Source of the DNA: an uncultured Clostridia bacterium
Lineage (GTDB): Bacteria; Bacillota; Clostridia; Oscillospirales; Butyricicoccaceae
Assembly (NCBI GenBank): GCA_944381055.1
Contig: CALWJQ010000021.1
Coordinates: 1 to 47,663 of the forward strand
DNA length: 47,663 nucleotides
Reading direction: 5' to 3'
The notes beneath the pieces are model-generated. The model saw nothing but the letters and a program-made list of their open reading frames with translations, ran no database searches and was not told where the DNA came from. The position numbers and the translations under genes were made by a program. Shown in pieces: positions 17,098 to 26,421 of this stretch (positions are counted from its first letter, which is position 1; every line of letters starts with the position of its first letter).

Positions 17098-17820
17098 ATG
17101 AGCCTTTTAGGCGGAAGACTCGGAACCGTTGACAAGGCGGCTTTTCTGATTGGGAAAAAGCAGGGCTCCGACGGCAAGTGGGAGTTTGAAAAGCCCGTCA
17201 GCGTCATGCTGAACCCTGCCAGCATCAAAGTGACGACCACAACGCCGGTCAAGCGAGACGAAGGCGTTGCCAATGAAAAGACCAGCGACAGCGCGAACAC
17301 GGACGGGAAGATCACGCCCAAAGGCATTACAGAGCAGCAGATTGAAATGGTGCTGATTTTCAATATCGTAGAAGAATACAACGCCAAAACCGAGGGCGCG
17401 GAATTCAAAGCGCTGGCGACGGCGGCCAAAAGCGTGATCGGCAGCCTGATAAACGGCGGCAGCTTCGGCGATGCGGCGGAAGACGCGCTGAGCGATTTGA
17501 TTAAAAAGACGGATTTTACCGGCCTGAGCCTGTTTAACAAAAACCTTTGCTGTTATGAACCGCTGATGACGGCGGCGCACAAACAGCGGCCGGTCGTCTT
17601 TTTCTGGGGGAACATCACCCTGACCGGCATTATTACCAAGTTTCAGACAACGTTTAATTACTTTTCGAGCCAGGGGGCCCCGCTGGGCGCGGAAGTGTCC
17701 CTGGCAATGGTCGGCACGGTGGACGAAAGCGAAGATAAGCTCAGCGCGTCCTCGAAGCAGCTGATCGGGCTTGTCAGCGAGGCGGGCCGCCTGATTCGAG
17801 CGCTGCCGGGCACGGATTAA
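17098..17820 (+). CDS. Afp7-type CIS tube-end protein without LysM
   Basis: A 240-residue protein of the contractile-injection-system tube N-terminal family (Afp7/Pvc7). The diagnostic start is visible: KAAFLIGKKQG, WEFEKPVSVMLNPASIKV and TTTTPVKRDE, then QIEMVLIFNIVEEY. A central strand region (RPVVFFWGNITLTGIITKF) completes the gp53/tube-like fold. Family members usually end in a LysM domain that seats the protein in the baseplate. Here the C-terminus is a short helix (KQLIGLVSEAGRLIRAL) with no LysM motif. It starts at ATG 17098 after TAGGAGGG and precedes the hub gene by 16 bases. Confidence 0.85.
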   Translation: MSLLGGRLGTVDKAAFLIGKKQGSDGKWEFEKPVSVMLNPASIKVTTTTPVKRDEGVANEKTSDSANTDGKITPKGITEQQIEMVLIFNIVEEYNAKTEGAEFKALATAAKSVIGSLINGGSFGDAAEDALSDLIKKTDFTGLSLFNKNLCCYEPLMTAAHKQRPVVFFWGNITLTGIITKFQTTFNYFSSQGAPLGAEVSLAMVGTVDESEDKLSASSKQLIGLVSEAGRLIRALPGTD

Positions 17821-17836
17821 AAGGAGGTGGCGCCGG

Positions 17837-18937
17837 GTGACTTTGAACGAAGCGGCGCAGAAGAACAACGGGTTTGAGCGCCCGGTCGCCTATTTCAAAC
17901 TCAACGACGCGCCGCTTTCCGGGGAATCGCTGATTTACCACGATGTCCGCGTGACGCTGACGGCCGGGATGGAGGCCAGCGACTGCACGGCCGAGATCGT
18001 CGGGCAGTATTCGCGGTTTGAAGACGGCGAACTTGTGCTCGACGCGGCGCTGGAAAGCATCGTTTTAGGGGCCAAGCTCGAAGTCTTCCTGGGGTACGGG
18101 GACAGTAAAAACGCCGAATCGGTTTTTGTCGGCTATGTGTCGTCGACCGAGCTTGTCGTCGAAGGTGAAAAAACCTCGCTGATCGTCACGGCCATGGATT
18201 GCAAACAGTTCATGATGAACAGCTACCGGTCGCTGCGCAAAAAGGACATCAAAAAATATTCCGAGGCCGTGTCCGACGTGCTCAAGGATTACAGCGCCCT
18301 GTATTCGGGCACTGTGGTCGAAGCGACGGGCGAGACGCTGGCCCCGATTGAACAGCACAATCAGAGCGATTATGATTTTGTCGTTTCGCTGGCGAAAAAG
18401 CTTAATTACCTGTTTTATGTCGTCGGGGGGAAAGTCCATTTCGTCAGCTATAAAAAATATACCGACAGCGTGCTCACGGTCGAGCCGGGCAAATATCTGC
18501 GCCGGCTGCGGCGCGAGGTAACGCTGGCGCGGCAGGTCAAGTCAGTGACCGTGCGCAGCCACAATGTCGAAGACGCCGACAAGCCCTTTGAATCCAAAGC
18601 GGTTTCGGTGACGGCAGTCGGCGGCGGGCAGAAAACGGGGGCGGATTCGTCCAAGCTGATCACCAATGTGCTGTCAAAAACGGTGGTCGATAATTCCGTA
18701 CAGTCCGAAGCGGAAGCCAAGGCCCGCGCGGAAGCGCTGCTCAACGAGCTGTCCATGGGCTTTTTGACCGGCGAGATGGAAATCGCCGGCCTGCCCGCCG
18801 TCATACCGGGCCGGATGGTGACCGTCGCAAAAATCAGCAAAGACCTCAACCGCGATTATTTTATTACAAAGGTCGTCCACCATGTCGACACACAGGGATT
18901 TGAAACGACCGTCCATTTCGCGGGCAACAAGGTGTAG
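17837..18937 (+). CDS. Baseplate hub protein (gpD/gp27-like)
   Basis: A 366-residue late-control-D/gp27-like protein, equivalent to the N-terminal half of VgrG/Afp8. Visible features are an early beta-barrel stretch (SLIYHDVRVTLTAGMEASD), the second barrel (FVGYVSSTELVVEGEKTSL), and the region EQHNQSDYDFVVSLAKKLN, which is the best-conserved block of the family. Three copies would form the ring carrying the spike. The GTG start at 17837 is 9 bases after a perfect AAGGAGG. The OB-fold spike is a separate gene 16 bases on, as in phage P2 (gpD and gpV) rather than a fused VgrG. Confidence 0.9.
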   Translation: MTLNEAAQKNNGFERPVAYFKLNDAPLSGESLIYHDVRVTLTAGMEASDCTAEIVGQYSRFEDGELVLDAALESIVLGAKLEVFLGYGDSKNAESVFVGYVSSTELVVEGEKTSLIVTAMDCKQFMMNSYRSLRKKDIKKYSEAVSDVLKDYSALYSGTVVEATGETLAPIEQHNQSDYDFVVSLAKKLNYLFYVVGGKVHFVSYKKYTDSVLTVEPGKYLRRLRREVTLARQVKSVTVRSHNVEDADKPFESKAVSVTAVGGGQKTGADSSKLITNVLSKTVVDNSVQSEAEAKARAEALLNELSMGFLTGEMEIAGLPAVIPGRMVTVAKISKDLNRDYFITKVVHHVDTQGFETTVHFAGNKV

Positions 18938-18953
18938 AAAGGAAGGCGCGGCA

Positions 18954-19700
18954 GTGAGCATTTTTGAAATGCTGTCACAGGATCTGAAAGAACAGACTTT
19001 TTGCGGCATTACGATCGGCGTGGTCGTCGATATTAAAGATCCAGACAAAAAGAACAGGGTCAAGGTCCGTCTGCTCAGCCGCACCGATTCCGTACAGGAA
19101 ACCGATTTTATCCGCGTGATGACGCCGGCGGCCGGCAAGGAGTTCGGTTTTTTTGACATGCCAGAGGTCGGCGACGAGGTGCTGGTCGGCTTTGTGGACG
19201 GCGACTTTACGGCGCCGTATGTGCTGGGCTGCCTGTGGAACACCAAAAACCCTGCCCCGGTCAAGCTGGAAGAGGGCAAAAACGAGCTGCGTATGCTCAA
19301 GTCCAAAACGGCGCACAAGCTGGAGTTTAACGACGGGACGGAGACGCCGGGGCTGACGCTGTCGACGGCAAAGGAAAGCCGTCTGACAGTCGACGACAAG
19401 GCCCAGACCATTTTGCTTTCAGATCAGAAGGGCGAAAACAGCATCAAAATTGACATCGGCGGCGGGAAGCTCGAACTGACGGCCAAAAGCTCGATTGTAC
19501 TCAAATGCGGCGGCGCGTCGATTGAGCTCAACGGAAGCAGCAACGAGATTACCATCAAAACGTCGGGCAATATCAAAATCGACGGCCAGCAGGTTGACAT
19601 CGCCGGGAAAGCGGCGATCAATGCCAAGGCCAGCGGGCAGCTCAACCTGGAAGCGAGCGGCCCGGCCAACATGAAAGGCGCTATTGTCAAAATCAACTGA
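18954..19700 (+). CDS. Central spike protein (gp5/gpV-like)
   Basis: A 248-residue protein from GTG 18954, chosen because AAAGGAAGG lies 7 bases upstream and translation in frame further upstream overlaps the hub gene. Residues 15-100 form the OB fold of gpV/VgrG (IGVVVDIKDPDKKNRVKVRL, then FGFFDMPEVGDEVLVGFVDG, then YVLGCLWN). From about 150 onward come short alternating strands (IKIDIGGGKLELTAKSSIVL, ITIKTSGNIKIDGQQVDI) that build a triple beta-helix needle. It should be capped by the PAAR-like tip encoded at 36283. It has no lysozyme domain. Confidence 0.93.
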   Translation: MSIFEMLSQDLKEQTFCGITIGVVVDIKDPDKKNRVKVRLLSRTDSVQETDFIRVMTPAAGKEFGFFDMPEVGDEVLVGFVDGDFTAPYVLGCLWNTKNPAPVKLEEGKNELRMLKSKTAHKLEFNDGTETPGLTLSTAKESRLTVDDKAQTILLSDQKGENSIKIDIGGGKLELTAKSSIVLKCGGASIELNGSSNEITIKTSGNIKIDGQQVDIAGKAAINAKASGQLNLEASGPANMKGAIVKIN

Positions 19701-19713
19701 GGAGGCTGGGAAC

Positions 19714-20109
19714 ATGGCAAAGCTGAGCGGCTGGGCGTTCCCCGTTGAAGTGGACGAGGCCACGGGCCGGATCAAAATGACGTCGGACAACGACTGCGTG
19801 CAGCAGGACATCCGGCTGATTTTGCAGACCGACCGCGGCGAGCGGAAAATGCGTCCCAATTTCGGCGCCGGCCTCAACCGGTTCCTGTTTCAGAATATTG
19901 ACCTGGTGCTGGTCAACCGCATGTCCGAGGCCATTGCCCAGAGCATCCGGATGTGGGAAGAGCACCTGATCGGCGTCAACGTCGGCGTCACGCAGTCACC
20001 GCAGGACTATGCCGCCGTCCACGTCGACATTGAATATCTTTCAGACGTGCAGCCCGGCCGGGCCGAACGCATGACGCAGGACGTCGAACTGAGCGAAACG
20101 TCTATTTAA
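19714..20109 (+). CDS. Baseplate wedge protein (gp25-like)
   Basis: A 131-residue gpW/gp25-family wedge protein. It begins at ATG 19714, eight bases after AGGAGG; longer in-frame extensions run into the spike gene. The conserved core is visible: DCVQQDIRLILQTDRGERKM followed by RPNFGAGLNRFLF, with the central RPNFG motif. In contractile machines gp25 links the baseplate to the first sheath ring and initiates sheath polymerisation. It sits between spike and gp6-like genes, the usual order. Confidence 0.95.
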   Translation: MAKLSGWAFPVEVDEATGRIKMTSDNDCVQQDIRLILQTDRGERKMRPNFGAGLNRFLFQNIDLVLVNRMSEAIAQSIRMWEEHLIGVNVGVTQSPQDYAAVHVDIEYLSDVQPGRAERMTQDVELSETSI

Positions 20110-20130
20110 ACCGGTAAGGAGGGACGCGAA

Positions 20131-23127
20131 GTGGAAACCCCCAGGCTGGATAACCGCGACCGCAACGATATTTTGGAACAGCTGCGCACTTTGGCGTCCG
20201 GCTATGTGCCCGAATGGCGATGGGACGACAATCGTCCCGACGCCGGCGTCGTGCTGGCCCATCTGTTTGCCGAAATGACGGAAAACACTATCAGCAAATA
20301 CAACCGATCGCTGTACAACCATTACCTGAGCTTTTTAAACCTGCTGGGGACGCGGCTTCTGCCGCCGTCGCCCGCGGAAGGCATGGTTTCGATAGGCGTT
20401 GTGCCGGGTTCGGACGGCGTTTACATCGATCGGGGGACATCGGTCTACGCGGCGGCCGAAACCGAGACGGGCCGGACGTTTTACGAGACAACCGAAGCGG
20501 TCTGCGCGCTGGATACCGAAGTCGACCGCATCTTTTTTACAAGCGCCGCGCGCGACAGCATTGTCTGTGCCTATAACCGTTTTGATCACCGCGATCCTGT
20601 CCGGCTGTTCGGGTTTGACGTGTACCCGGAAATGCAAAAGCATGTTTTGATCTTCCGCGACGACTCGCTGTTCTTCACCAAAGAGCGCACCGATTTGTCG
20701 GTTTCCATCACGCACAGCCGATCGGCCAAAATGAACCGGCGGCTGCCGGAGCTGTTCGCCGACCCGGAGTCGGCGGTCTGGGAATACCACAACGGGGGAC
20801 GCTGGGTCCCCTTTGAGCGGGTGCTGCAAACCGAAGACGGGGTCCGCCTGCTGGGCGGGCACGGCAGCGAGCCGGTGGAACTGGAAACCGGCGACAGAGT
20901 GGGGCTGATCCGCTGCCGGCTTTTAAAAATTCCCGACGGCGGCGTCTTTTTGACCGATGTCGGCTGGCGGGTCACCGGCGCCGATCTCGCGCCGGATGCG
21001 CTGTCGGGCGGCACGGCGGCACTGCCGCCCGAGCGGTTTTCGCCGTTTGGCGATGTTGTCACGCTGTTCAGCGACTTCAGCCTTTCGAGCCGTGAAGCCT
21101 TCTGCAAGGCGGGCGCGGTGATTGACATTGACTTTGATCTGGACCATTTCAAAACGCCGATTGAACAGGCGGGAACGCCTGAAGAAAACATCCGCTACCG
21201 CAGCATTATGACGGAAGATGATTTCCCCAAGGTTCGCGAGCGGGACGTCTATATTGAGCGGGTGATTTGGGAGTATTGGAACGGCCTCGGGTGGGCCCGG
21301 CTCTTCCCCGACGGGCGGTACGAAGACTTTTTTACCCCCGGGAAAGAGGGCAGGCAGGTCAAACGACTGACCTTTGAATGTCCCGCGGACATTCAGGAAC
21401 TGACCCTGGGCGCGTCAAACGGCCTGTTTATCCGGGCGCGTGTCGACAAGATGTCGTCTATGAACTCATTGGCCGGGTACTATATCGCGCCTTTTGTCCA
21501 CCGGGCGCGCATTGGGTACCATTACGACGGCGAGCCGCGGAAGTGCGGGGAAGTGATGATCGAGTCCAATGCAGAGCTTGCTGCGCGCAGCCTGCCCGTC
21601 ACGGACGACGCCCCCCTTGTCACGGCCGGCCTGTGTCCGGATCCCGCCATGTACCTGTGTCTGACCGGTCCGCTGACCGGCGGGCCGGTGCGGATTTTCT
21701 GGGACATTGAAGAGGGGGTCTTTCCCGATCCAGTCCCGCTGCTCTGGGAATATTACGGCGTCACGGCCAATGGCACGCCGGGGTGGAAGAGCATTGAAGT
21801 GATGGACATGACGGAAAACGCCACCCGCAGCGCCGTCGTCACCCTGGTGGGGAAACAGGACTTTGTGCGGGCACGGTTTTTCGGGGCCGAAGGCTATTTT
21901 GTCCGTCTGGTCGACACCAGCCGGCATTACGACCGCTCTGCCTGGCGCACAAACCCTGTCATCCGCGGCATCTGGCCCAATACAGTGCCCGTCGTCCAGC
22001 GCGAACGGCGTCAGCCGATGTACTTCCGCATCGGCCGCGGCGAACAGAACAAGCTGTGCCCGCTGGCCCTGGCCAACCTGGCCGGCGTACAGGTGTGGGT
22101 CAACGAACGGGGCTCGCTGTCGGTCAAAGAAGAAGAACGGCTGTCGGGTGCAGACGGCGTCCGGGTTGTTCGCAGCGCCGAAGGCGGCGTTGCCGAACTG
22201 TGGGTGCCGTGGCGTGAAGTTGACCGCCTGGAATCGGCCGGGCCGGACGACCGGGTGTTTCTGGTCGATTACACCCGGGGATGCGTGCAGTTCGGCGATG
22301 GGCGGCACGGCCGCATCCCGCCTGAAGGGGCGGAAGAGACCATTATGATTCAGTGTACCGTCTGCGACGGGAAGCTGGGGAATATCGGCCCGCACGCCAT
22401 TTTGGGGTTTGCGTCCAAACCGCCGCAGGCCGCGTGGGTGACCAACCGAAAGGCCGTCAGCGGCGGATCGGATCGCGAGACGATCGAGCAGGCGGCCCGG
22501 CGTTCGGCCGGCGCGCTCGCCGGCATGGGGCGCATTGTGACGCTCGAAGACTTTCAGCGCGCTGTGCTGGCGTCCAACCGCAATATCTGCCGGGTCAAGT
22601 GCCTGGCGCATGTCGACCGGTTTAACCGGCCGGCAGACGGCGCGCTGACCCTGGCTGTTCTTCCGCGCGAATACCGCAGGGGCAGCGAGCAGTTCAGCGC
22701 CGTTGTGCGCCGCGCCTGTGAAGAAATTCGGGACAAGGCGTCGATGCTGCTGACCGATACGGCGCGCGTCGATGTTTTCGAGGTTCGGTATGTTGAAATC
22801 TGCGTGTCAGCAGACGTCGTTATTTCGGACTATAACCAATATCACGAGGTCTATCAGGAAATCAGAAAGAAGCTCGAGGCCTTTCTCGACCCCATCACGG
22901 GCAATTTCAACGGCCAGGGATGGGAGATCGGCCAGTTGCCCGGCCGAGAGCTTATTTATAACAGCATCAAGACCATCAGGAACATCAAATGGATTAAAAG
23001 CCTGCATGCCTTTGCCTGGCAGGTGACGGAAAACGGCAGGCAGGCCGTCGAGTATAACGAGGCGCGGCGCGACGCTTTTGCCGTGCCGGTGTTCGGAGAA
23101 CCCAAAATCAACCTGTCGATTGGGTAA
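20131..23127 (+). CDS. Baseplate J/gp6-like protein (Afp11-type)
   Basis: A 998-residue baseplate protein, the largest wedge component. The N-terminus (TPRLDNRDRNDILEQL, then VLAHLFAEMTENTISKYNR) and the C-terminal gpJ region (GADRETIEQAARRS-like, then GRIVTLEDFQRAVLAS and the closing PGRELIYNSIKTIRN) are typical of Afp11/Pvc11. Between them lies a long multi-domain insertion. The GTG start at 20131 follows TAAGGAGGG. With the 695-residue protein downstream it would form the wedge heterodimer/trimer around the hub. No truncation is seen. Confidence 0.9.
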   Translation: METPRLDNRDRNDILEQLRTLASGYVPEWRWDDNRPDAGVVLAHLFAEMTENTISKYNRSLYNHYLSFLNLLGTRLLPPSPAEGMVSIGVVPGSDGVYIDRGTSVYAAAETETGRTFYETTEAVCALDTEVDRIFFTSAARDSIVCAYNRFDHRDPVRLFGFDVYPEMQKHVLIFRDDSLFFTKERTDLSVSITHSRSAKMNRRLPELFADPESAVWEYHNGGRWVPFERVLQTEDGVRLLGGHGSEPVELETGDRVGLIRCRLLKIPDGGVFLTDVGWRVTGADLAPDALSGGTAALPPERFSPFGDVVTLFSDFSLSSREAFCKAGAVIDIDFDLDHFKTPIEQAGTPEENIRYRSIMTEDDFPKVRERDVYIERVIWEYWNGLGWARLFPDGRYEDFFTPGKEGRQVKRLTFECPADIQELTLGASNGLFIRARVDKMSSMNSLAGYYIAPFVHRARIGYHYDGEPRKCGEVMIESNAELAARSLPVTDDAPLVTAGLCPDPAMYLCLTGPLTGGPVRIFWDIEEGVFPDPVPLLWEYYGVTANGTPGWKSIEVMDMTENATRSAVVTLVGKQDFVRARFFGAEGYFVRLVDTSRHYDRSAWRTNPVIRGIWPNTVPVVQRERRQPMYFRIGRGEQNKLCPLALANLAGVQVWVNERGSLSVKEEERLSGADGVRVVRSAEGGVAELWVPWREVDRLESAGPDDRVFLVDYTRGCVQFGDGRHGRIPPEGAEETIMIQCTVCDGKLGNIGPHAILGFASKPPQAAWVTNRKAVSGGSDRETIEQAARRSAGALAGMGRIVTLEDFQRAVLASNRNICRVKCLAHVDRFNRPADGALTLAVLPREYRRGSEQFSAVVRRACEEIRDKASMLLTDTARVDVFEVRYVEICVSADVVISDYNQYHEVYQEIRKKLEAFLDPITGNFNGQGWEIGQLPGRELIYNSIKTIRNIKWIKSLHAFAWQVTENGRQAVEYNEARRDAFAVPVFGEPKINLSIG

Positions 23128-23144
23128 GCGCGGGCCGAAGCGAG

Positions 23145-25232
23145 GTGACAGAATTGCTGGAGCTGGAAAAACTGAACGATCAGAGCTTTGACGACATTGT
23201 CGAAAAGGCGGTTAAAAGCATCGCCCGGTTCGATACCGACTGGAACAACCTGCAGGCGGCAGATCCGGGGATGACGCTTGTCGACCTGTTCGCATGGCTC
23301 AAAGCGATCCAGCACGAATATATGTCGGTCATTGTGCCGGAAAGCCAGCGGCGGTTCCTCGCCCTGCTCGGCATCGAGCAGCGGCGCGGCTGCGGATCGG
23401 CCACCCTGGTCGAACTGGGGGGCACGGAAAGCGTTTTGGCCCTGCCGGCTGAAACCAAATGGACGGCGGGTGAGATGGTTTTTGAAAACCCATCGACCGC
23501 TTTCGTGCAGCCGGCACGGCTGAAACAGGTCTGTTTTTCAGGCGGCGGCCGGACGTGCTGGGCCGATCCGGCGGATTTTGACGGCACCCGCATTTTCGAG
23601 ATCTTCCCCGGGATGGGGCCGGAGCCGGCGCGCGAGCCGGACGGCGAGATGATCCTTATCCTGTCGGATCCGGTTGCGCCGGGGACGGAGCTCTCTTTGT
23701 ATTTTGACATTTGTCCCGACGGCCCGCGGCGGACGCCGGTTGGGCAAGACGAACCGTTTACGCCCATGGCAGATATTGGATGGGATGTCTGGACGGATCG
23801 GGGCTGGCAGCCGGCGGAAGCCGTCCGCGACGACACGCGCGGGTTCCTGTTTCCCGGCATTGTTGTTTTGCGCCCCGGCACTGAAATGGCTGCGCGTGAA
23901 AATGGATTTGCCCTGCGCGCGCGCCTGCTGCGGGACGATTACGACTTGCCGCCGCGGCTGACGGCGGTGCGCGTCAATGTCGTCGAATTGCGTCAGCAGG
24001 ACACGCTGGTGCGCTGTGACTGCTTCGAGGCAGGCGCCCCCCGGGTGCTGACGAGCGCGCTGGGAATATCCGGCCGGCGGCGCGTTTTTCTGGAAGACGG
24101 GCACGGCTGGTATGAAACGTTTGATTTTGCCTGCGAACAGCAGCCAGAACGCGGCTGCGCCGTCCTGCACCTGCCGGACGGGTGCGGCGGGCGCGTTTTG
24201 GTGATTTCGTTTGACGAGCGTGCCGCCGGAAAGGTCGTCCTGGGTAGCGGGACGGGATTTTCCGGGCAGACGATCCCCTTTGAACAGCCGGACGTCCTGT
24301 ACGACAGTGTGCAGGTGATGGTGGGGCGAAAAACGCCGGCCGGCGTGCGCTATGAGCAGTGGGAAAAATGTGACGACTTTTACTCGTCCGGTCCGGAATC
24401 GCGGCATTTTGTCTGGGACGCCGGGGAAGGCGTGTTTCGGTTCGGCGACCACATACGCGGATTCATGCCGCCCAAAGGAACGGACAACATCCTGCTGGCC
24501 GGGCTGAAAACCTGCCGCGGGCGCGGTTCCGCGATCCGGGCGGGCATGATCACGGCAGCGCAGTCGGACGATCCGCGTATCAATGGGCTGCGGGTCCGGC
24601 AGATTGTGCCGGCGTCGGGTGGTGAGGATCCCGAACGGTTTGAAGAGACGGCGGCCCGTGCTGCCGGAGCCCTGCGGTCCGACGGCCGGGCGGTGACGGC
24701 CGGCGATTATGAGGCTGCCGTGCGGGCGGTGCCGGGGCTGATCATCGAAAACTGCCGTGTCCTGACCGGCTTTGCGGGCGCGGACGATCGGCGCGTCACC
24801 GTCGTGGTGCAGGGCGCGGGGCGCGCGCGGCATTCGCCTCGCCGGGCGTATACGGAAAATATCCGGCGCGCCCTCGACCGCTGCCGGCTGCTCAACACGC
24901 CGATACAGGTGGTCTGGCCGCAGCCGGTGCGCCTGCTTTTGCGGGCGCGGATTGTCACGGCGCCGTATTTTCACGACGCCGGGGAAATGGTCAAACGGCG
25001 CGCCGAAGAGTTCATCGCCGGGCTCAACCGGCAGTTCGGGGCGACACTCAGTTACGGCGAGCTGTACTGCGCCATCGATTTGATGGAATGTGTCTCGTCC
25101 ATTGAGTCGCTCAGCGTCGAACCGCTGGGCGAACGGGTGACAAGGACGGGAACGGACGATTTGGTCGTGCCCCCCAACAGCTATTACCAGATCGAGCGCT
25201 TTGAACTCAATTTTATCAACAGCCTTGACTGA
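23145..25232 (+). CDS. Second baseplate wedge protein (Afp12-type)
   Basis: A 695-residue relative of the preceding baseplate protein. Shared signatures are DPGMTLVDLFAWLKAIQHEY near the N-terminus and the C-terminal gpJ-like block (FEETAARAAGALRSDGRAVT, then AGDYEAAVRAVPGLI and FGATLSYGELYCAIDLM). The first in-frame start is GTG 23145, but TTG 23154 stands five bases after a perfect GAGGTGA ribosome site and is the likelier start. In Afp/PVC the Afp11-Afp12 pair makes the wedge, so this gene is expected here. It precedes the tail protein I gene by 28 bases. Confidence 0.85.
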   Translation: MTELLELEKLNDQSFDDIVEKAVKSIARFDTDWNNLQAADPGMTLVDLFAWLKAIQHEYMSVIVPESQRRFLALLGIEQRRGCGSATLVELGGTESVLALPAETKWTAGEMVFENPSTAFVQPARLKQVCFSGGGRTCWADPADFDGTRIFEIFPGMGPEPAREPDGEMILILSDPVAPGTELSLYFDICPDGPRRTPVGQDEPFTPMADIGWDVWTDRGWQPAEAVRDDTRGFLFPGIVVLRPGTEMAARENGFALRARLLRDDYDLPPRLTAVRVNVVELRQQDTLVRCDCFEAGAPRVLTSALGISGRRRVFLEDGHGWYETFDFACEQQPERGCAVLHLPDGCGGRVLVISFDERAAGKVVLGSGTGFSGQTIPFEQPDVLYDSVQVMVGRKTPAGVRYEQWEKCDDFYSSGPESRHFVWDAGEGVFRFGDHIRGFMPPKGTDNILLAGLKTCRGRGSAIRAGMITAAQSDDPRINGLRVRQIVPASGGEDPERFEETAARAAGALRSDGRAVTAGDYEAAVRAVPGLIIENCRVLTGFAGADDRRVTVVVQGAGRARHSPRRAYTENIRRALDRCRLLNTPIQVVWPQPVRLLLRARIVTAPYFHDAGEMVKRRAEEFIAGLNRQFGATLSYGELYCAIDLMECVSSIESLSVEPLGERVTRTGTDDLVVPPNSYYQIERFELNFINSLD

Positions 25233-25260
25233 CATAATCTTGGCGTAAGGAGGCGAAAAC

Positions 25261-26403
25261 ATGGCTGCGGGAACCAAGCACTTTATGCTCAACCGGCCTG
25301 ACGACTGGCTGAACGGAGGTATCGCCGGCGGGTTGTCAGCCGAGAGCGGCGGACTTGTCCTGCGGACTGGCGGGAAGGGGATCTATGCCTCGCTGGGGCT
25401 GGATACGCTGACGGGCGAGACCATCTGGCACCGCCTGCGGCTGCAGGCCCGCATCCCCGGCAACACGCTGCTGCGCCTGTACCTGTATTGCAGCGACGAC
25501 GAGATGACGCCCGTGTCGCTGAATTTGCCGGGCGGCCGGCGCCGGCTGGACGACTGGCTGGCCGATCCGTCGGTCACGGACGACGACCGCGAATGCTTTT
25601 TTATGTCCTGCGCGCAGCGCACCGCGCAAAACCCGCAGGATTTGACGCTTTACGATTTGCGGGGGCGCTGGCTGTGGTTCTGCCTGGTGTTTTTCCGGTA
25701 CGGCGAAGAAGAGATTTCGGTCCAAAGCATCCAAATCGAGTTCCCGCGCATTGCTTTCATTGACTATCTGCCGCAGGTATACCGCGGGGCGGACAGCGTC
25801 CACTCGTTCCTGGCGCGCTTTATCAGCGTTTTTCAGTCGGTTTACGTCGACCTGGAAGACGACATCGACCTGGCGCCCACGCGGTTTGATCCGGCGGTGG
25901 CGCCGCCTGGTTTTTTGTATTGGCTTGCCGACGGGCTGGCGGTGTCCGACTGCTTTTTGTGGACAGAGGATCGGCTGCGCGTGCTTTTGAAAAACGCTGT
26001 CCGGCTTTACCGGCTCAAGGGGACCAAAACGGCGCTGCGCGAGCTCATTGAACTGTATTCCGGGCAGGCGCCGCTTATCATCGAGCAGTTTGAGACGTCG
26101 GGTTCCGAGCTGTGGCAGTTCGACCGCGAAACGCTGCGGCGTCTGTACGGCCGCGGCAGCCATACGTTTACCGTCCTCATGCCGCAGGGAGAGGATCGCA
26201 GCCCCGATGCCTATGCCAAGCTGTATCGCGTCATCGACAAGTTCAAGCCGGTCGACGCCATCTGTAATCTTGTATTTTTGGACGATGCCATGATCCTGGG
26301 CGAGCACTGCTACCTGGAGATCAATTCCCGCATCAGCCGCAGCGAAAAGCTGGTGCTCGATGCCGGCGCCGCCTCGCCCGGCGCGCCGTATCTGACTGAA
26401 TAG
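25261..26403 (+). CDS. Tail protein I-like baseplate/fibre-adaptor protein
   Basis: A 380-residue protein whose middle (about 165-300) matches the P2 gpI-like family found in eCIS loci. Key segments are IDYLPQVYRGADSVHSFLAR, DLAPTRFDPAVAPPGFLYWL and RLYRLKGTKTALRELIELY. The last 80 residues hold FTVLMPQGED and a helix that is also typical. It starts at ATG 25261 after AAGGAGG. In phage P2 gpI joins the wedge and holds the fibre; the same job is inferred here. The first 160 residues are a separate beta-rich domain. Confidence 0.85.
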   Translation: MAAGTKHFMLNRPDDWLNGGIAGGLSAESGGLVLRTGGKGIYASLGLDTLTGETIWHRLRLQARIPGNTLLRLYLYCSDDEMTPVSLNLPGGRRRLDDWLADPSVTDDDRECFFMSCAQRTAQNPQDLTLYDLRGRWLWFCLVFFRYGEEEISVQSIQIEFPRIAFIDYLPQVYRGADSVHSFLARFISVFQSVYVDLEDDIDLAPTRFDPAVAPPGFLYWLADGLAVSDCFLWTEDRLRVLLKNAVRLYRLKGTKTALRELIELYSGQAPLIIEQFETSGSELWQFDRETLRRLYGRGSHTFTVLMPQGEDRSPDAYAKLYRVIDKFKPVDAICNLVFLDDAMILGEHCYLEINSRISRSEKLVLDAGAASPGAPYLTE

Positions 26404-26421
26404 CCGACAGGAGGGACACCT

